From a virus, in IMG/VR virus record IMGVR_UViG_3300043772_002320, positions 1 to 37,896 of that record: 37,896 nucleotides of DNA; one strand, 5' to 3'. Positions 23,275 through 29,977 of this stretch are shown here, one piece after another. Under the pieces are notes generated by a model. It saw nothing but the letters and a program-made list of their open reading frames with translations. It did no database searches and was not told where the DNA came from. Both the position numbers and the translations under genes were made by a program. Within the stretch, counting starts at the first letter, position 1; each line of letters begins with the position of its first letter.

Positions 23275-24554
23275 GACATCCAGCCTCCCTGCACAACCGT
23301 TCGCGTTGTCTTGCGCTCCGGCTTCGGAGCTTCATAGGCCACGCACATCAGCCCGAAGGCGTCCGCCGCATGGCTTGACCAGTCGTGTTCCGGCCCGAGG
23401 CCAATGCCCCGCGCCTCGTCCCGCCTCTCGTGGTAGTGGCCGAGCGCATCCAAGCCGCCGGCGCACCGCGTGGCGTCGAACCAGATGGACGGGAACAATC
23501 GCCGCGCCGCCTCGACCCGAGCCGATGCCGCACCGCGTCCTTGGTTCGGAACCACCTCGACCGAGAACCCGGCTTCCCGAAGCGCGCTTTCGTAAGACAC
23601 CGCGAACACCTTGTCCCCCTGCGCCCCGTCGTGAGGCAGGACGCACAGGGCCTGGTCGTATCCCCTGCCCCGCAGCCAGCCCACGTGAGCGGCAAGCGGC
23701 TGGCCTTGGGCCTCGTAGTAGTCCAGCACCCGGACTTCCCGTCCGATGAACTGCGCCACCCAGATCGAGCAGGCGTCAGCCTTGGCCCCGGTTCCGCCAA
23801 TGTCCCAGAACGCCCGGTAGGTCATGAGCGGATCGGCCGCCACATGGCCCACGCGACCCTCAGAGCGGGCTTTCGTCAGAGGCTCGGCGAAATAGGCGCC
23901 CTCTGTCACTTGCTTAAAACCGCCTTCCCAGATGTGATCATACTGGTCGGGCCGCTCCGTCATGTCCCGCAGGCGCTTGCGGTTGAGGATCTCGGGGAAC
24001 CACGGATTATCCCGCCAGTTCATCTCGACGACTTTCATCGCCGGGTCCTGGCTCATCCGAAACCGCTTGTGGGTCGGGCTGTTCTTGCTCTCCGGGTTCC
24101 ACGTCACCCAGAGTTCAGAGTCATGCTCCCGAAGCGTCGGGTCCAGTTTTGTCCAGGCCTCGTCCGTGACGGGCTCGGCTTCATCCACCCAAGCCAGACG
24201 GATACGGCTTTTCGACTTCACAGAGTCGATGTTCCGGTCGAGGCCGGAGAAAGCGTAATCAATCAGCCCGCAGGCAGTCCGAATATACTTCTCGCCAATG
24301 TCAAAGTGCGGGGCCAACCAGGGCTCCTCGCGGATGGCGTGCTTGACCTCCTCCATCGAGGAGTCCGACAGCGAGTTCATGAACTGCCGGCCGCAAAGGA
24401 TGATGCCGCTCTCACCCGCCCTAGCCCACTTGTGGGCCTTGACCGCGGTCATCTTGGCAAAGGTCCGCGACTTGGCGGAACCCCGTCCACCGTATGCGCC
24501 TCGCGTATCCGCCTTGCCTGTGAAGACCGGAACCAGCTTGGCCGGGATCTTCAT
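23271..24554 (-). CDS. terL: Terminase large subunit
   Basis: A 427-residue DNA-packaging motor/nuclease of the PBSX-like type. The Walker A variant GGRGSAKSR is at residues 22-30, Walker B AWVDEAE at 121-127, and the coupling motif VTWNPES at ~150. The RNase-H-like nuclease starts at FWDIGG (Asp251), with later acidic residues. Its length is normal for the family. It starts 8 bases after the small-subunit gene and overlaps the portal. Confidence 0.93.
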   Translation of the reverse strand: MKIPAKLVPVFTGKADTRGAYGGRGSAKSRTFAKMTAVKAHKWARAGESGIILCGRQFMNSLSDSSMEEVKHAIREEPWLAPHFDIGEKYIRTACGLIDYAFSGLDRNIDSVKSKSRIRLAWVDEAEPVTDEAWTKLDPTLREHDSELWVTWNPESKNSPTHKRFRMSQDPAMKVVEMNWRDNPWFPEILNRKRLRDMTERPDQYDHIWEGGFKQVTEGAYFAEPLTKARSEGRVGHVAADPLMTYRAFWDIGGTGAKADACSIWVAQFIGREVRVLDYYEAQGQPLAAHVGWLRGRGYDQALCVLPHDGAQGDKVFAVSYESALREAGFSVEVVPNQGRGAASARVEAARRLFPSIWFDATRCAGGLDALGHYHERRDEARGIGLGPEHDWSSHAADAFGLMCVAYEAPKPERKTTRTVVQGGWMS

Positions 24555-24561
24555 TTGAACG

Positions 24562-24852
24562 CTAGTCAGGGCTGACGCCTATCAGTTCAATGACCGTGAA
24601 GTCGGACTTGACCTGGGCTTCAACGTCGAGCGCCTGCCGAGGCTTTCCGAACCCACGGTCCAGAATGGAGTTAGCAGCCGCGACCCTTGCCGCTTCGCTT
24701 TCCCCGGCCTTCATGATCTGGGCAAGCGTGGCCAAGGCGTCGTCGGTGTAGGCCTGAGCCGCGGCGCGAATGTCCGCCGTTACCTTGTTGACGGAGCCCT
24801 TCGGACGGCCCCTCTGACGATTATCCGGCATTTTTTTATTCGCCTCACTCAC
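24562..24852 (-). CDS. Probable terminase small subunit (96 aa)
   Basis: A 96-residue basic, helical protein (RGRPKGSVNKVTADIRAAAQAYTDDALATLAQIM..., RVAAANSILDRGFGKPRQAL). The RGRPKGSxNKxT opening and NxILDRGxGKP motif recur in small proteins directly before phage large terminases, hence the call. GTG 24852 has AGGAGG 12 bases upstream; ATG 24831 is an alternative start. It is the first late gene downstream of the IS insertion. Confidence 0.75.
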   Translation of the reverse strand: MSEANKKMPDNRQRGRPKGSVNKVTADIRAAAQAYTDDALATLAQIMKAGESEAARVAAANSILDRGFGKPRQALDVEAQVKSDFTVIELIGVSPD

Positions 24853-24955
24853 CAGACCCGAGGGCCTCCTGGCGTCGATGCGGATGGGATCGGCCCGCGA
24901 CTATCGCTTACGGGTCAGGGTTGCTTTGCGTGTGTGGCGATGTCGGGGCCGAAGG

Positions 24956-24963
24956 TGTGAGGG
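24956..24963. repeat. 8-bp target site duplication, left
   Basis: TGTGAGGG directly before the left inverted repeat of the IS, identical to 27328-27335. IS1595-family elements are known to make 8-bp duplications. Confidence 0.92.
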
Positions 24964-24988
24964 GGGAATTATATACGTGACAAAGCAG
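24964..24988 (+). repeat. IS terminal inverted repeat, left
   Basis: 25 bp, matching the reverse complement of 27303-27327 except at positions 4 (A/G) and 13 (C/T). A GTGACA hexamer inside it, 17 bases before TAGGGT (25000-25005), could act as a weak promoter for the transposase; this is speculative. Confidence 0.92.
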
Positions 24989-25030
24989 CGTTGATTTTGT
25001 AGGGTTTCCTTACTGCCAAGGAACGCCCCG

Positions 25031-25966
25031 ATGAACCTGACCGCTCCAATCTTCCAAGACGCCGACAAGGCCCGCGAGCATCTGGAAAAGACCCGCTGGC
25101 CGCACGGACCTGTGTGCCCGCATTGCGGCGTCATCGACCAAGCAACGAGCCTCAAGGGTACGCATCACCGTCCCGGCCTCTACCAGTGCAACGCCTGCCG
25201 CGAGCAGTTCACCGTGACCGTGGGCACCGTGTTCGAGCGCTCCAAGGTCCCGCTGAACAAGTGGCTTTTGGCCACCTACCTCATGTCGTCCAGCAAGAAG
25301 GGCGTCTCAGCCCACCAGCTGCACCGCACGCTCGGCGTCACCTACAAGACCGCCTGGTTCATGTGCCATCGGATCCGCGAAGCCATGACCGACAACGGCG
25401 CCCCGATGGGTGGCGACGGTAAGATCGTCGAAGCCGACGAAACCTACGTCGGCGGGAAGGAAACCAACAAGCACGTGTCCAAGCGCAAGCCGGGCCAGAT
25501 CGGCGGCGTCGGCAAGCAAGTCGTTTTCGCCTTGGTCGAACGCGGCGGACGCGCCCGCTCGTTCCACGTCGCCAATGTCACCGGCAAGACGCTGGCCCCG
25601 ATCCTACGCACTCAGGTGCGCCGCGAGACCGCGCTCATGACCGATGAGGCGGGCCAGTACCGCAACGTCGGAACCGAGTTCGCCAGCCATGGGAAGGTCA
25701 ACCACGGAAAGGACGAGTATGTCCGCGGTCACATTCACTCGAACACCGTGGAAGGCTTTTTCGCCATCCTGAAGCGCGGCGTGACCGGAACGTTCCACCA
25801 CGTCTCCGAAGCCCACCTCGCCCGCTATCTCGCCGAGTTCGACTTCCGGTATTCCCACCGCTCGGCGCTCGGCATCAACGACACCATGCGCACGGACGAG
25901 TTGTTGCGCGGCATCGCGGGCAAGCGCCTGACCTATCGGCGGACTGGTGAAGCCGCGTACGCGTAA
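25031..25966 (+). CDS. IS1595-family transposase (311 aa)
   Basis: A 311-residue DDE transposase. An N-terminal zinc ribbon has two CxxC pairs (CPHC 29-32, CNAC 53-56). A helical DNA-binding part follows (GVSAHQLHRTLGVTYKTAWFMCHRIREAM). The ISXO2-like catalytic core has EADETYVGG (Asp136), MTDEAGQY (Asp205) and HIHSNTVEGFFAILKRG (Asn238/Glu241), as in the IS1595 family. AAGGAA precedes the ATG. Complete with no visible damage, so probably active. Confidence 0.93.
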   Translation: MNLTAPIFQDADKAREHLEKTRWPHGPVCPHCGVIDQATSLKGTHHRPGLYQCNACREQFTVTVGTVFERSKVPLNKWLLATYLMSSSKKGVSAHQLHRTLGVTYKTAWFMCHRIREAMTDNGAPMGGDGKIVEADETYVGGKETNKHVSKRKPGQIGGVGKQVVFALVERGGRARSFHVANVTGKTLAPILRTQVRRETALMTDEAGQYRNVGTEFASHGKVNHGKDEYVRGHIHSNTVEGFFAILKRGVTGTFHHVSEAHLARYLAEFDFRYSHRSALGINDTMRTDELLRGIAGKRLTYRRTGEAAYA

Positions 25967-26189
25967 GCAGAAGGTGCGACGCCTCCTTGCTCTCCACAAG
26001 AAAATTCAAATATTTGGCTTAACCGTCTTGGCGCCGTTCAGCGAATCGGTCGCCATTACTGATCGAGCCCGGCGGCGTTTGCACCGCCAGCCGGTCTCTT
26101 TCCGTGAAACCGCCGGGAAGGGCGATCTCTTACTGCACTTTCGGATAGAATCCGAGACTCACAAGATCGTCAACCCGGCATCCGCATAA
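25947..26189 (+). CDS. Possible small IS passenger ORF (80 aa)
   Basis: An 80-codon frame starting with GTG inside the transposase 3' end and stopping 12 bases before the GIY-YIG gene. The N-terminus is basic (KPRTRKQKVRRLLALHKKIQIFGL). It resembles no family I know. The interval also contains an inverted pair CCGGCGG/CCGCCGG, so it may instead be untranslated spacer. Listed because it otherwise leaves a 235-base gap within the IS. Confidence 0.25.
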   Translation: MKPRTRKQKVRRLLALHKKIQIFGLTVLAPFSESVAITDRARRRLHRQPVSFRETAGKGDLLLHFRIESETHKIVNPASA

Positions 26190-26201
26190 GGATGCGTTTA
26201 T

Positions 26202-26564
26202 ATGTTCAGATATGAACTAGTTCGTGCCGTTGGTGCGAGCGGTGCCACCTACGAGTTCCAAATGTACCCGCTTGGCACCCGCTTTAAGGAACTCCCCGGG
26301 CTTTACGTTTTTGGGCGCCCAGTTCCCAATGGCCAGTGGGAGGTCCTTTACGTCGGGCAGACGCACAACCTGCAATCTCGTGTTGGAACGGGTCTCAGCA
26401 CTCATCACAAGATCCTTGATGCTCGAAATCTAGGCGCTACCCATATTGGGGTGAGTATCTTTATTGGCCGCGAATACGACAGGCTACAGGCAGAAAGCGA
26501 CCTGATCGCCTCGGTCAACCCAAGGCTGAATACCGCGCTTCCTCCCAAGCGGCGCTGGATCTAG
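26202..26564 (+). CDS. GIY-YIG nuclease-domain protein, IS passenger (120 aa)
   Basis: A 120-residue protein that is little more than one GIY-YIG domain. GLYVF (33-37) stands for GIY and LYVGQT (49-54) for YIG. An Arg follows at 60, with the catalytic Glu at 98 (QAESDLI) and Asn in NPRLN (106-110). Such domains cut DNA in homing enzymes, restriction enzymes and repair nucleases. AAGGA lies upstream of the ATG. Base composition is distinctly lower in GC than the phage. Its stop overlaps the stop of a possible - strand ORF. Confidence 0.82.
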   Translation: MFRYELVRAVGASGATYEFQMYPLGTRFKELPGLYVFGRPVPNGQWEVLYVGQTHNLQSRVGTGLSTHHKILDARNLGATHIGVSIFIGREYDRLQAESDLIASVNPRLNTALPPKRRWI

Positions 26565-26713
26565 GGTTGTTTCGGCGCGGGCTCCAATCCGCGCCGACTT
26601 CCTTCATGCGGCTTGTGCGGCGTGTTCACCAGGCGCTCAAGAGTCTCCTGAAAGCGCTGTTCTGCTTCCTTCTCCGAGGAGTCCCGGTCTTTGTCCGCGC
26701 TGGAAACCGACAA
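26561..26713 (-). CDS. Possible small passenger protein ending in a VNTPHKPH motif (50 aa)
   Basis: On the - strand, TTG 26713 with GGAGGG just upstream gives a 50-residue protein containing EAEQRFQETLERLVNTPHKPHE and a basic, proline-rich tail. The ERFxxTLxxxxxTPxKPH pattern is familiar from very small alphaproteobacterial proteins of unknown function, which makes this frame more believable than a random shadow. It is convergent with the GIY-YIG gene (overlapping stops) and its 5' end overlaps the divergent 26691 gene. A longer in-frame GTG start exists at 26782. Confidence 0.42.
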   Translation of the reverse strand: MSVSSADKDRDSSEKEAEQRFQETLERLVNTPHKPHEGSRRGLEPAPKQP

Positions 26714-27215
26714 CGGTCCCTCCGATAGGTTTCTACAAGCTGTTGGCGGGCTCACGCTCTCATGGGGCACAATTGAAACCACTTTGGATTTCTGTCACGC
26801 AATCATTACTCATCATTTTGATGGGCGAGAGATCGAACCGGAAATCCAGCGTTCCCTAGAGCGGAAGCTGAAGTTCATCAAACGGGGTTTGAGCCACCCC
26901 AGGTTGAAGAGCGTCCAGAAACGGGGCGTGAAGCTGGTGGACGCTCTGCTAGTTGAGCGATTAGACCGTCACCGTATCGTTCACGGAGGACTTGGGCCAC
27001 GCGGAACCCCTGATAATGTGGAGTTCATAAGGGTGGAGTACACCCCGAAATTCCACAATACATCAACGGTATACGTCACAACTGAAGACGCATTACAGGT
27101 GGCGAAAACCGCAAGCAAACGGGCGGATCAAGTTGCCGCCTTATCGATTGCATTGTGGGGCATCGCACAGCCGCACGACCCCATTCACTACCCGGCGAGC
27201 AAAGTCGCTTGGTAG
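26691..27215 (+). CDS. IS passenger protein with HEPN-like R-x4-H motif (174 aa)
   Basis: A 174-residue mostly helical protein starting at TTG, with GAGGAG about ten bases upstream. Helical blocks (AVGGLTLSWGTIETTLDFCHAII, RSLERKLKFIKRGL) lead to DALLVERLDRHRIVHGG. There R93 and H98 form R-x4-H followed by Gly, the arrangement seen in HEPN-type RNases and some non-catalytic HEPN proteins. A β stretch and a final helix follow. HEPN is my inference from one motif plus helical content. Low GC and location inside the IS mark it as foreign cargo. Confidence 0.68.
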   Translation: MSALETDNGPSDRFLQAVGGLTLSWGTIETTLDFCHAIITHHFDGREIEPEIQRSLERKLKFIKRGLSHPRLKSVQKRGVKLVDALLVERLDRHRIVHGGLGPRGTPDNVEFIRVEYTPKFHNTSTVYVTTEDALQVAKTASKRADQVAALSIALWGIAQPHDPIHYPASKVAW

Positions 27216-27302
27216 CTCGTCGCTAGCTTCCCACTCCCACAGCTCTTTTCGAACCCAATCAACGCACGCCTGGAACGCGCCCGAATCAATCCCGGCTTCC
27301 AT

Positions 27303-27327
27303 CTGCTTTGTCACATATATAATCCCC
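27303..27327 (-). repeat. IS terminal inverted repeat, right
   Basis: 25 bp, the inverted partner of 24964-24988 (23 of 25 identical). It ends at CCCC and is followed at once by the target duplication. Confidence 0.92.
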
Positions 27328-27335
27328 TGTGAGGG
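27328..27335. repeat. 8-bp target site duplication, right
   Basis: TGTGAGGG, identical to 24956-24963. Confidence 0.92.
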
Positions 27336-27617
27336 CCGGGCCTTTCGCGCACCCGACCCTCTCCGGCCGTTGCACCAGTCGCCAGCCGGCTTCCCGCGCG
27401 GGGGAGCTGAAATGGCAAGGGCCGAGGTTTCCCCCGGCCCTGCGCCGCACCCCCGAAGCGGTGCGGGTTGATGTGCAGCAGGATCGGACACCCGCTGTTG
27501 GCGCACACCTTCCCTTGCGGGAACCTGTGAATAAGATATGTGCCCGCCTACGGGCGTCGGATCGTCGGCGCAATTCGCGCCTCTAAGGATGGAACGTGCT
27601 TCGCGCCCGGTGATTTG
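27336..27617. other. Former leader upstream of the terminase genes, split by the IS
   Basis: There is no convincing gene. Two perfect 7-bp hairpins are present: 27418-27424 with 27435-27441, and 27445-27451 with 27460-27466. Neither has a T run. With the IS removed, this stretch joins 24853-24955 to give a ~393-base gap between the 27618 gene and the small terminase. All three - strand frames are partly open there: a GTG at 27508 would give ~73 residues starting VCANSGC, and a frame from 27506 would give ~77 Arg-rich residues. I cannot choose between an interrupted small gene and a non-coding leader. Confidence 0.5.
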
Positions 27618-27622
27618 TCAAG
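27586..27622 (-). promoter_or_regulatory. Candidate promoter for the terminase/late genes
   Basis: On the - strand CTTGACA overlaps the stop codon of the 27618 gene, an exact -35 hexamer. The -10 position ~17 bases on (CACGTT) is poor, so this is a weak candidate. If real, the IS now lies between it and the terminase genes. Confidence 0.25.
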
Positions 27623-27950
27623 CGGTCGGTTTGGCCTCGCGGGCGATGGTCTCGGGGTCTAGGCGGCGGATGGGGCTATTCGGGTCGGGCCAATCGTGGT
27701 CGGCAACCTCCGCCGCAGCCTCCAGCCCTAGTTCAATGCCCCGTTTCAGGGCGGCGTCGATCAGGGGCTGGTTGAGGATGCGGTAGCTAATGATGTCATT
27801 ATTTGCTTTTTCCGGCCTGTGCTTCCAATTGCGAAAGCGGGCCGGGCCAACCTGTTTGCAGGGACTCTCCATCCGCCGGTATAAAACCTCAACTTCGACA
27901 TCACCCGCGACCGGCTGCGGTCCGCCGTCGTGTTCGATCCAGTCAGTCAT
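27618..27950 (-). CDS. Paralogue family member D (WIEHDGGPQPV protein, 110 aa)
   Basis: A 110-residue protein starting at ATG 27950, which overlaps the previous stop by eight bases. It has two parts. The N-terminal domain DWIEHDGGPQPVAGDVEVEV...SYRIL resembles the small phage WIxWxGGxxPV domain found in repeated accessory genes. The C-terminal helix is NQPLIDAALKRGIELGLEAAAEV, then LDPETIAREA. It is the last of four tandem relatives on this strand and the most diverged. Function unknown. Confidence 0.75.
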   Translation of the reverse strand: MTDWIEHDGGPQPVAGDVEVEVLYRRMESPCKQVGPARFRNWKHRPEKANNDIISYRILNQPLIDAALKRGIELGLEAAAEVADHDWPDPNSPIRRLDPETIAREAKPTA

Positions 27951-28242
27951 GTTGCGCCTCCTTGGCGATGGTCTTGGGGTTGAGGGCCTGAAGGATGTCG
28001 TCGGCCTGCGGTTCATAAAGCGGCTCAATGGCTCGCTTTGCAGCCTCCAGCCCTAGGCGGATGCCTTCGCGGCGGGCGGCGTCGATCAGGTGCTGGTTGA
28101 GGATGCGGTAGCGGAGCTTGTAGTCCCAGGCAATCCATCTGGCTAAATCACGATCATCTGCCTGATAAAGCTGGCTGACCTCCACCCAAACGTCATCTGC
28201 GACCGGCTGGGGTCCGCCGTTGTGTTCGATCCAGTCAGTCAT
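27943..28242 (-). CDS. Paralogue family member C (99 aa)
   Basis: A 99-residue relative of D and B: DWIEHNGGPQPVADDVWVEV, a W-rich middle (ARWIAWDYKLRYRIL), then NQHLIDAARREGIRLGLEAAKRAIE and ALNPKTIAKEA. Its start lies in the fifth copy of the junction repeat (28239-28254), so it takes its ribosome binding site from the ETAR tail of member B. Unknown function; probably an early accessory protein. Confidence 0.78.
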   Translation of the reverse strand: MTDWIEHNGGPQPVADDVWVEVSQLYQADDRDLARWIAWDYKLRYRILNQHLIDAARREGIRLGLEAAKRAIEPLYEPQADDILQALNPKTIAKEAQHD

Positions 28243-28254
28243 CGTGCAGTCTCC
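28239..28254 (-). repeat. Gene-junction repeat, copy 5 (opposite strand)
   Basis: On the - strand this reads GGAGACTGCACGATGA, joining members B and C. With the preceding bases it is identical over 24 bases to + strand 790-813, although the genes it joins there are unrelated. Confidence 0.85.
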
Positions 28255-28571
28255 TTGGCGATGGCTTCGGAGTTGAGGGTGCAGATAGCTATGCTGGCTT
28301 CTTCGAGGGCCATTTCCTCTTCAATATGAAGATCGCCGGTGCTGACAAGCGCTTCAATGGCCTTGTTCGCAGCCTCCAGCCCTAGCCGGATGCCTTCAAT
28401 ACGGGCGGCGTCGATCAGGTGCTGGTTGAGGATGCGGTAGGAGGTTGACTTGCTCCAGTTCCATGAAGGCATAAAGCCTGCAAGCCCAAAGCCTCCATCA
28501 AGCCTGCCCACCCAAACGTCATCCGCGACCGGCTGGGGTCCGCCGTCGTGCTTGATCCAGTCATTGCTCAT
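28239..28571 (-). CDS. Paralogue family member B (110 aa)
   Basis: A 110-residue relative: NDWIKHDGGPQPVADDVWVGRL, SYRILNQHLIDAARIEGIRLGLEAANKAIEAL, then an acidic insert (EEEMALEEASIAI) and LNSEAIAKETAR. ATG 28571 is preferred over a TTG at 28574. It overlaps the upstream gene by 11 bases. The ETAR end is the same junction sequence as in the + operon near 0.8-1.6 kb. Confidence 0.78.
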   Translation of the reverse strand: MSNDWIKHDGGPQPVADDVWVGRLDGGFGLAGFMPSWNWSKSTSYRILNQHLIDAARIEGIRLGLEAANKAIEALVSTGDLHIEEEMALEEASIAICTLNSEAIAKETAR

Positions 28572-28923
28572 CAAAAATCCCCCTCAGCGCATTGAAGTGA
28601 TCGGCGAGAATAGCGAGTTGCTTATCAAGCCGCCTGACCTCCGCCATTATGGCCGGGACCTCCGCCAGCTTGGTGTCGCGCTCACACTGGAGGCGAGCAT
28701 GATGCTGCACCAGTACGTCCCACGCGGCCTTGGCCGCCTCTTGCGGCGTTGATGTCGTTTCGCGGGCTGTGGGTCGCCACCACTTGATCTGGTCCGTCGC
28801 TCTCCAGTCCCACCAGGAGGCCAGGCCCGTAGCAAACGGCTTGCCGATGCCGAACGAGACATCAACAATCGCCGAGGCGTCCACAGGGCGCTCACCGCCG
28901 CTCCATTCGATCCAGTCAGTCAT
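28561..28923 (-). CDS. Paralogue family member A (WIEWSGGERPV protein, 120 aa)
   Basis: A 120-residue protein sharing only the N-terminal domain with B-D: DWIEWSGGERPVDASAIVDVSFGIG...SWWDWRATDQIKWWRPT, the fullest version of this W-rich fold. The C-terminal part is different: a long charged helix (DVLVQHHARLQCERDTKLAEVPAIMAEVRRLDKQLAILADHF), likely a coiled coil. So the family is modular. Function unknown. Confidence 0.75.
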   Translation of the reverse strand: MTDWIEWSGGERPVDASAIVDVSFGIGKPFATGLASWWDWRATDQIKWWRPTARETTSTPQEAAKAAWDVLVQHHARLQCERDTKLAEVPAIMAEVRRLDKQLAILADHFNALRGIFDEQ

Positions 28924-29474
28924 GCTACCTCCCTCGCCCTCACAGGGGCCTCATAAACCCGGCGCAGGTTCTCCAGCGCGGCCCGCACAATTGCTGGCTG
29001 GGCATCCCTGCCCGTCACGCCTGATACCCGCTCCACGATGCCTCGATACACCATAGGCCGGTCTTCCTCGACTGTTGCGACCGCAAACGCCTTCAGCAGC
29101 TCACGGTCCATGGGGCCGACTTGCGCCAGCACCCGCTCCACCTCCCGGCCCGCAATAATCATCCGGTCCGTCACCAGTTCCGCTGCGCCCGTCCCGCCGT
29201 CGACGGCTTCCATCCGTCCGGCTGATCCCGCCAGCCCCTTCCAGACAGCCCAGGCCTCACAGAAGCGCATGGCGGCGGCGTGGTGGTTCGGCGTGATCGA
29301 ACCCGACCGCAGGAGGACGGTGAAGACGTTGGAGCGCCAGGCGCTGCGGATCTTGCCGTCCGGGCCGATGTTCACTTCGGCGCCCATGCCGGTCAGGCGC
29401 TCAACCTCGGCCTTGTTGGCGGCGCGCTCGCGTTCAGCGGCGGCGGGGTCGTGGGGCTTGCGGCGTCGGCTCAC
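28920..29474 (-). CDS. Hypothetical protein in replication block (184 aa)
   Basis: An unrecognised 184-residue protein. It has a very basic/charged N-terminus (SRRRKPHDPAAAERERAANKAEVERL), a middle with FTVLLRSGSITPNHHAAAMRFCEAWAVWKG, and a C-terminal helical part (GPMDRELLKAFAVATVEEDRPMVYRGIVERVSG). The C-terminal pattern could be a winged-helix-like DNA-binding unit. It is coupled to both neighbours by 4-base overlaps and follows the replication-type genes. Confidence 0.65.
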   Translation of the reverse strand: MSRRRKPHDPAAAERERAANKAEVERLTGMGAEVNIGPDGKIRSAWRSNVFTVLLRSGSITPNHHAAAMRFCEAWAVWKGLAGSAGRMEAVDGGTGAAELVTDRMIIAGREVERVLAQVGPMDRELLKAFAVATVEEDRPMVYRGIVERVSGVTGRDAQPAIVRAALENLRRVYEAPVRAREVA

Positions 29475-29977
29475 TTCACCACCTCCAGCGCGCTCCGCGC
29501 CGCTGTCCGGGCGATCTGCTCCAACCTCGCGGCCTCGGCCTCAAGGCTGTCCGCCTGCTCCCGGCGCCGGAACCAGATGTCGGGCATCTCGCTAGGCTCG
29601 CGCGTCTGCGGTCCTGCGGCCTTCCGCTGCTCCATGGCCTCGATCCGCAGGTGACGGGCCTTCTCGCGCAGGGTCAGGCCGTCGAACTCGCCTTGCGTCA
29701 GGGGTCTCCAGGGCTCATAGGCCAAGGCGTCTCCCCGGACCTCCGGCTTGACCGCATCCCGCACCAACGGCTCCAGTTGGCCGGGCGTCGGGAACCTCCG
29801 GTCCTGCCCCAGCCGCCAGCGGCGGCAGGCCGTCAGGATGGCCTCAATCGGGTACTCCCGCAGGTCCTCGACCCATCCGGCCACCCACATGGCCCGCTCA
29901 TCCGGGCTCATCGCCGCCGGGCGGCAATGCACGGCCAAAGCCGCCAGCGCCTCACTGATCTCGTTCGCCTTAGCCAT
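29471..29977 (-). CDS. Hypothetical protein, possible replication/loader accessory (168 aa)
   Basis: A 168-residue protein from ATG 29977, which overlaps the DUF1376 gene end by eight bases; longer frames run inside that gene. The pattern ALAVHCRPAAMSPDERAMWVAGWVEDLREYPIEAILTACRRWRLGQDRRFPTPGQLEPLV is like phage proteins that follow replication initiators and resemble helicase-loader or λ-P-like accessory factors (the Y-P-x3-I...C..W.....FPTPGQL motif). A C-terminal coiled coil follows. A loader role is inference. Confidence 0.65.
   Translation of the reverse strand: MAKANEISEALAALAVHCRPAAMSPDERAMWVAGWVEDLREYPIEAILTACRRWRLGQDRRFPTPGQLEPLVRDAVKPEVRGDALAYEPWRPLTQGEFDGLTLREKARHLRIEAMEQRKAAGPQTREPSEMPDIWFRRREQADSLEAEAARLEQIARTAARSALEVVK

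Larger units (their letters stand above)
24964..27327 (+). mobile_element. IS1595-family insertion sequence with passenger genes (2,364 bp)
   Basis: The element is delimited by 25-bp terminal inverted repeats: GGGAATTATATACGTGACAA... at the left, and its reverse complement GGGGATTATATATGTGACAA... at the right. They share 23 of 25 positions, ending in AAAGCAG. Both ends are flanked by the perfect 8-bp duplication TGTGAGGG. Inside are a zinc-ribbon DDE transposase of the IS1595/ISXO2 group and at least two passenger genes. The element is less GC-rich than the phage, especially after the transposase. Intact ends, an intact transposase and an exact duplication point to a recent insertion. Confidence 0.93.

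Noticed and set aside
21511-23337. A 608-codon + strand frame opposite the portal gene
   Set aside because: The portal is clear on the - strand; the frame is a codon-position mirror image.
27418-27466. The two hairpins as intrinsic terminators
   Set aside because: Neither is followed by a T run on either strand.
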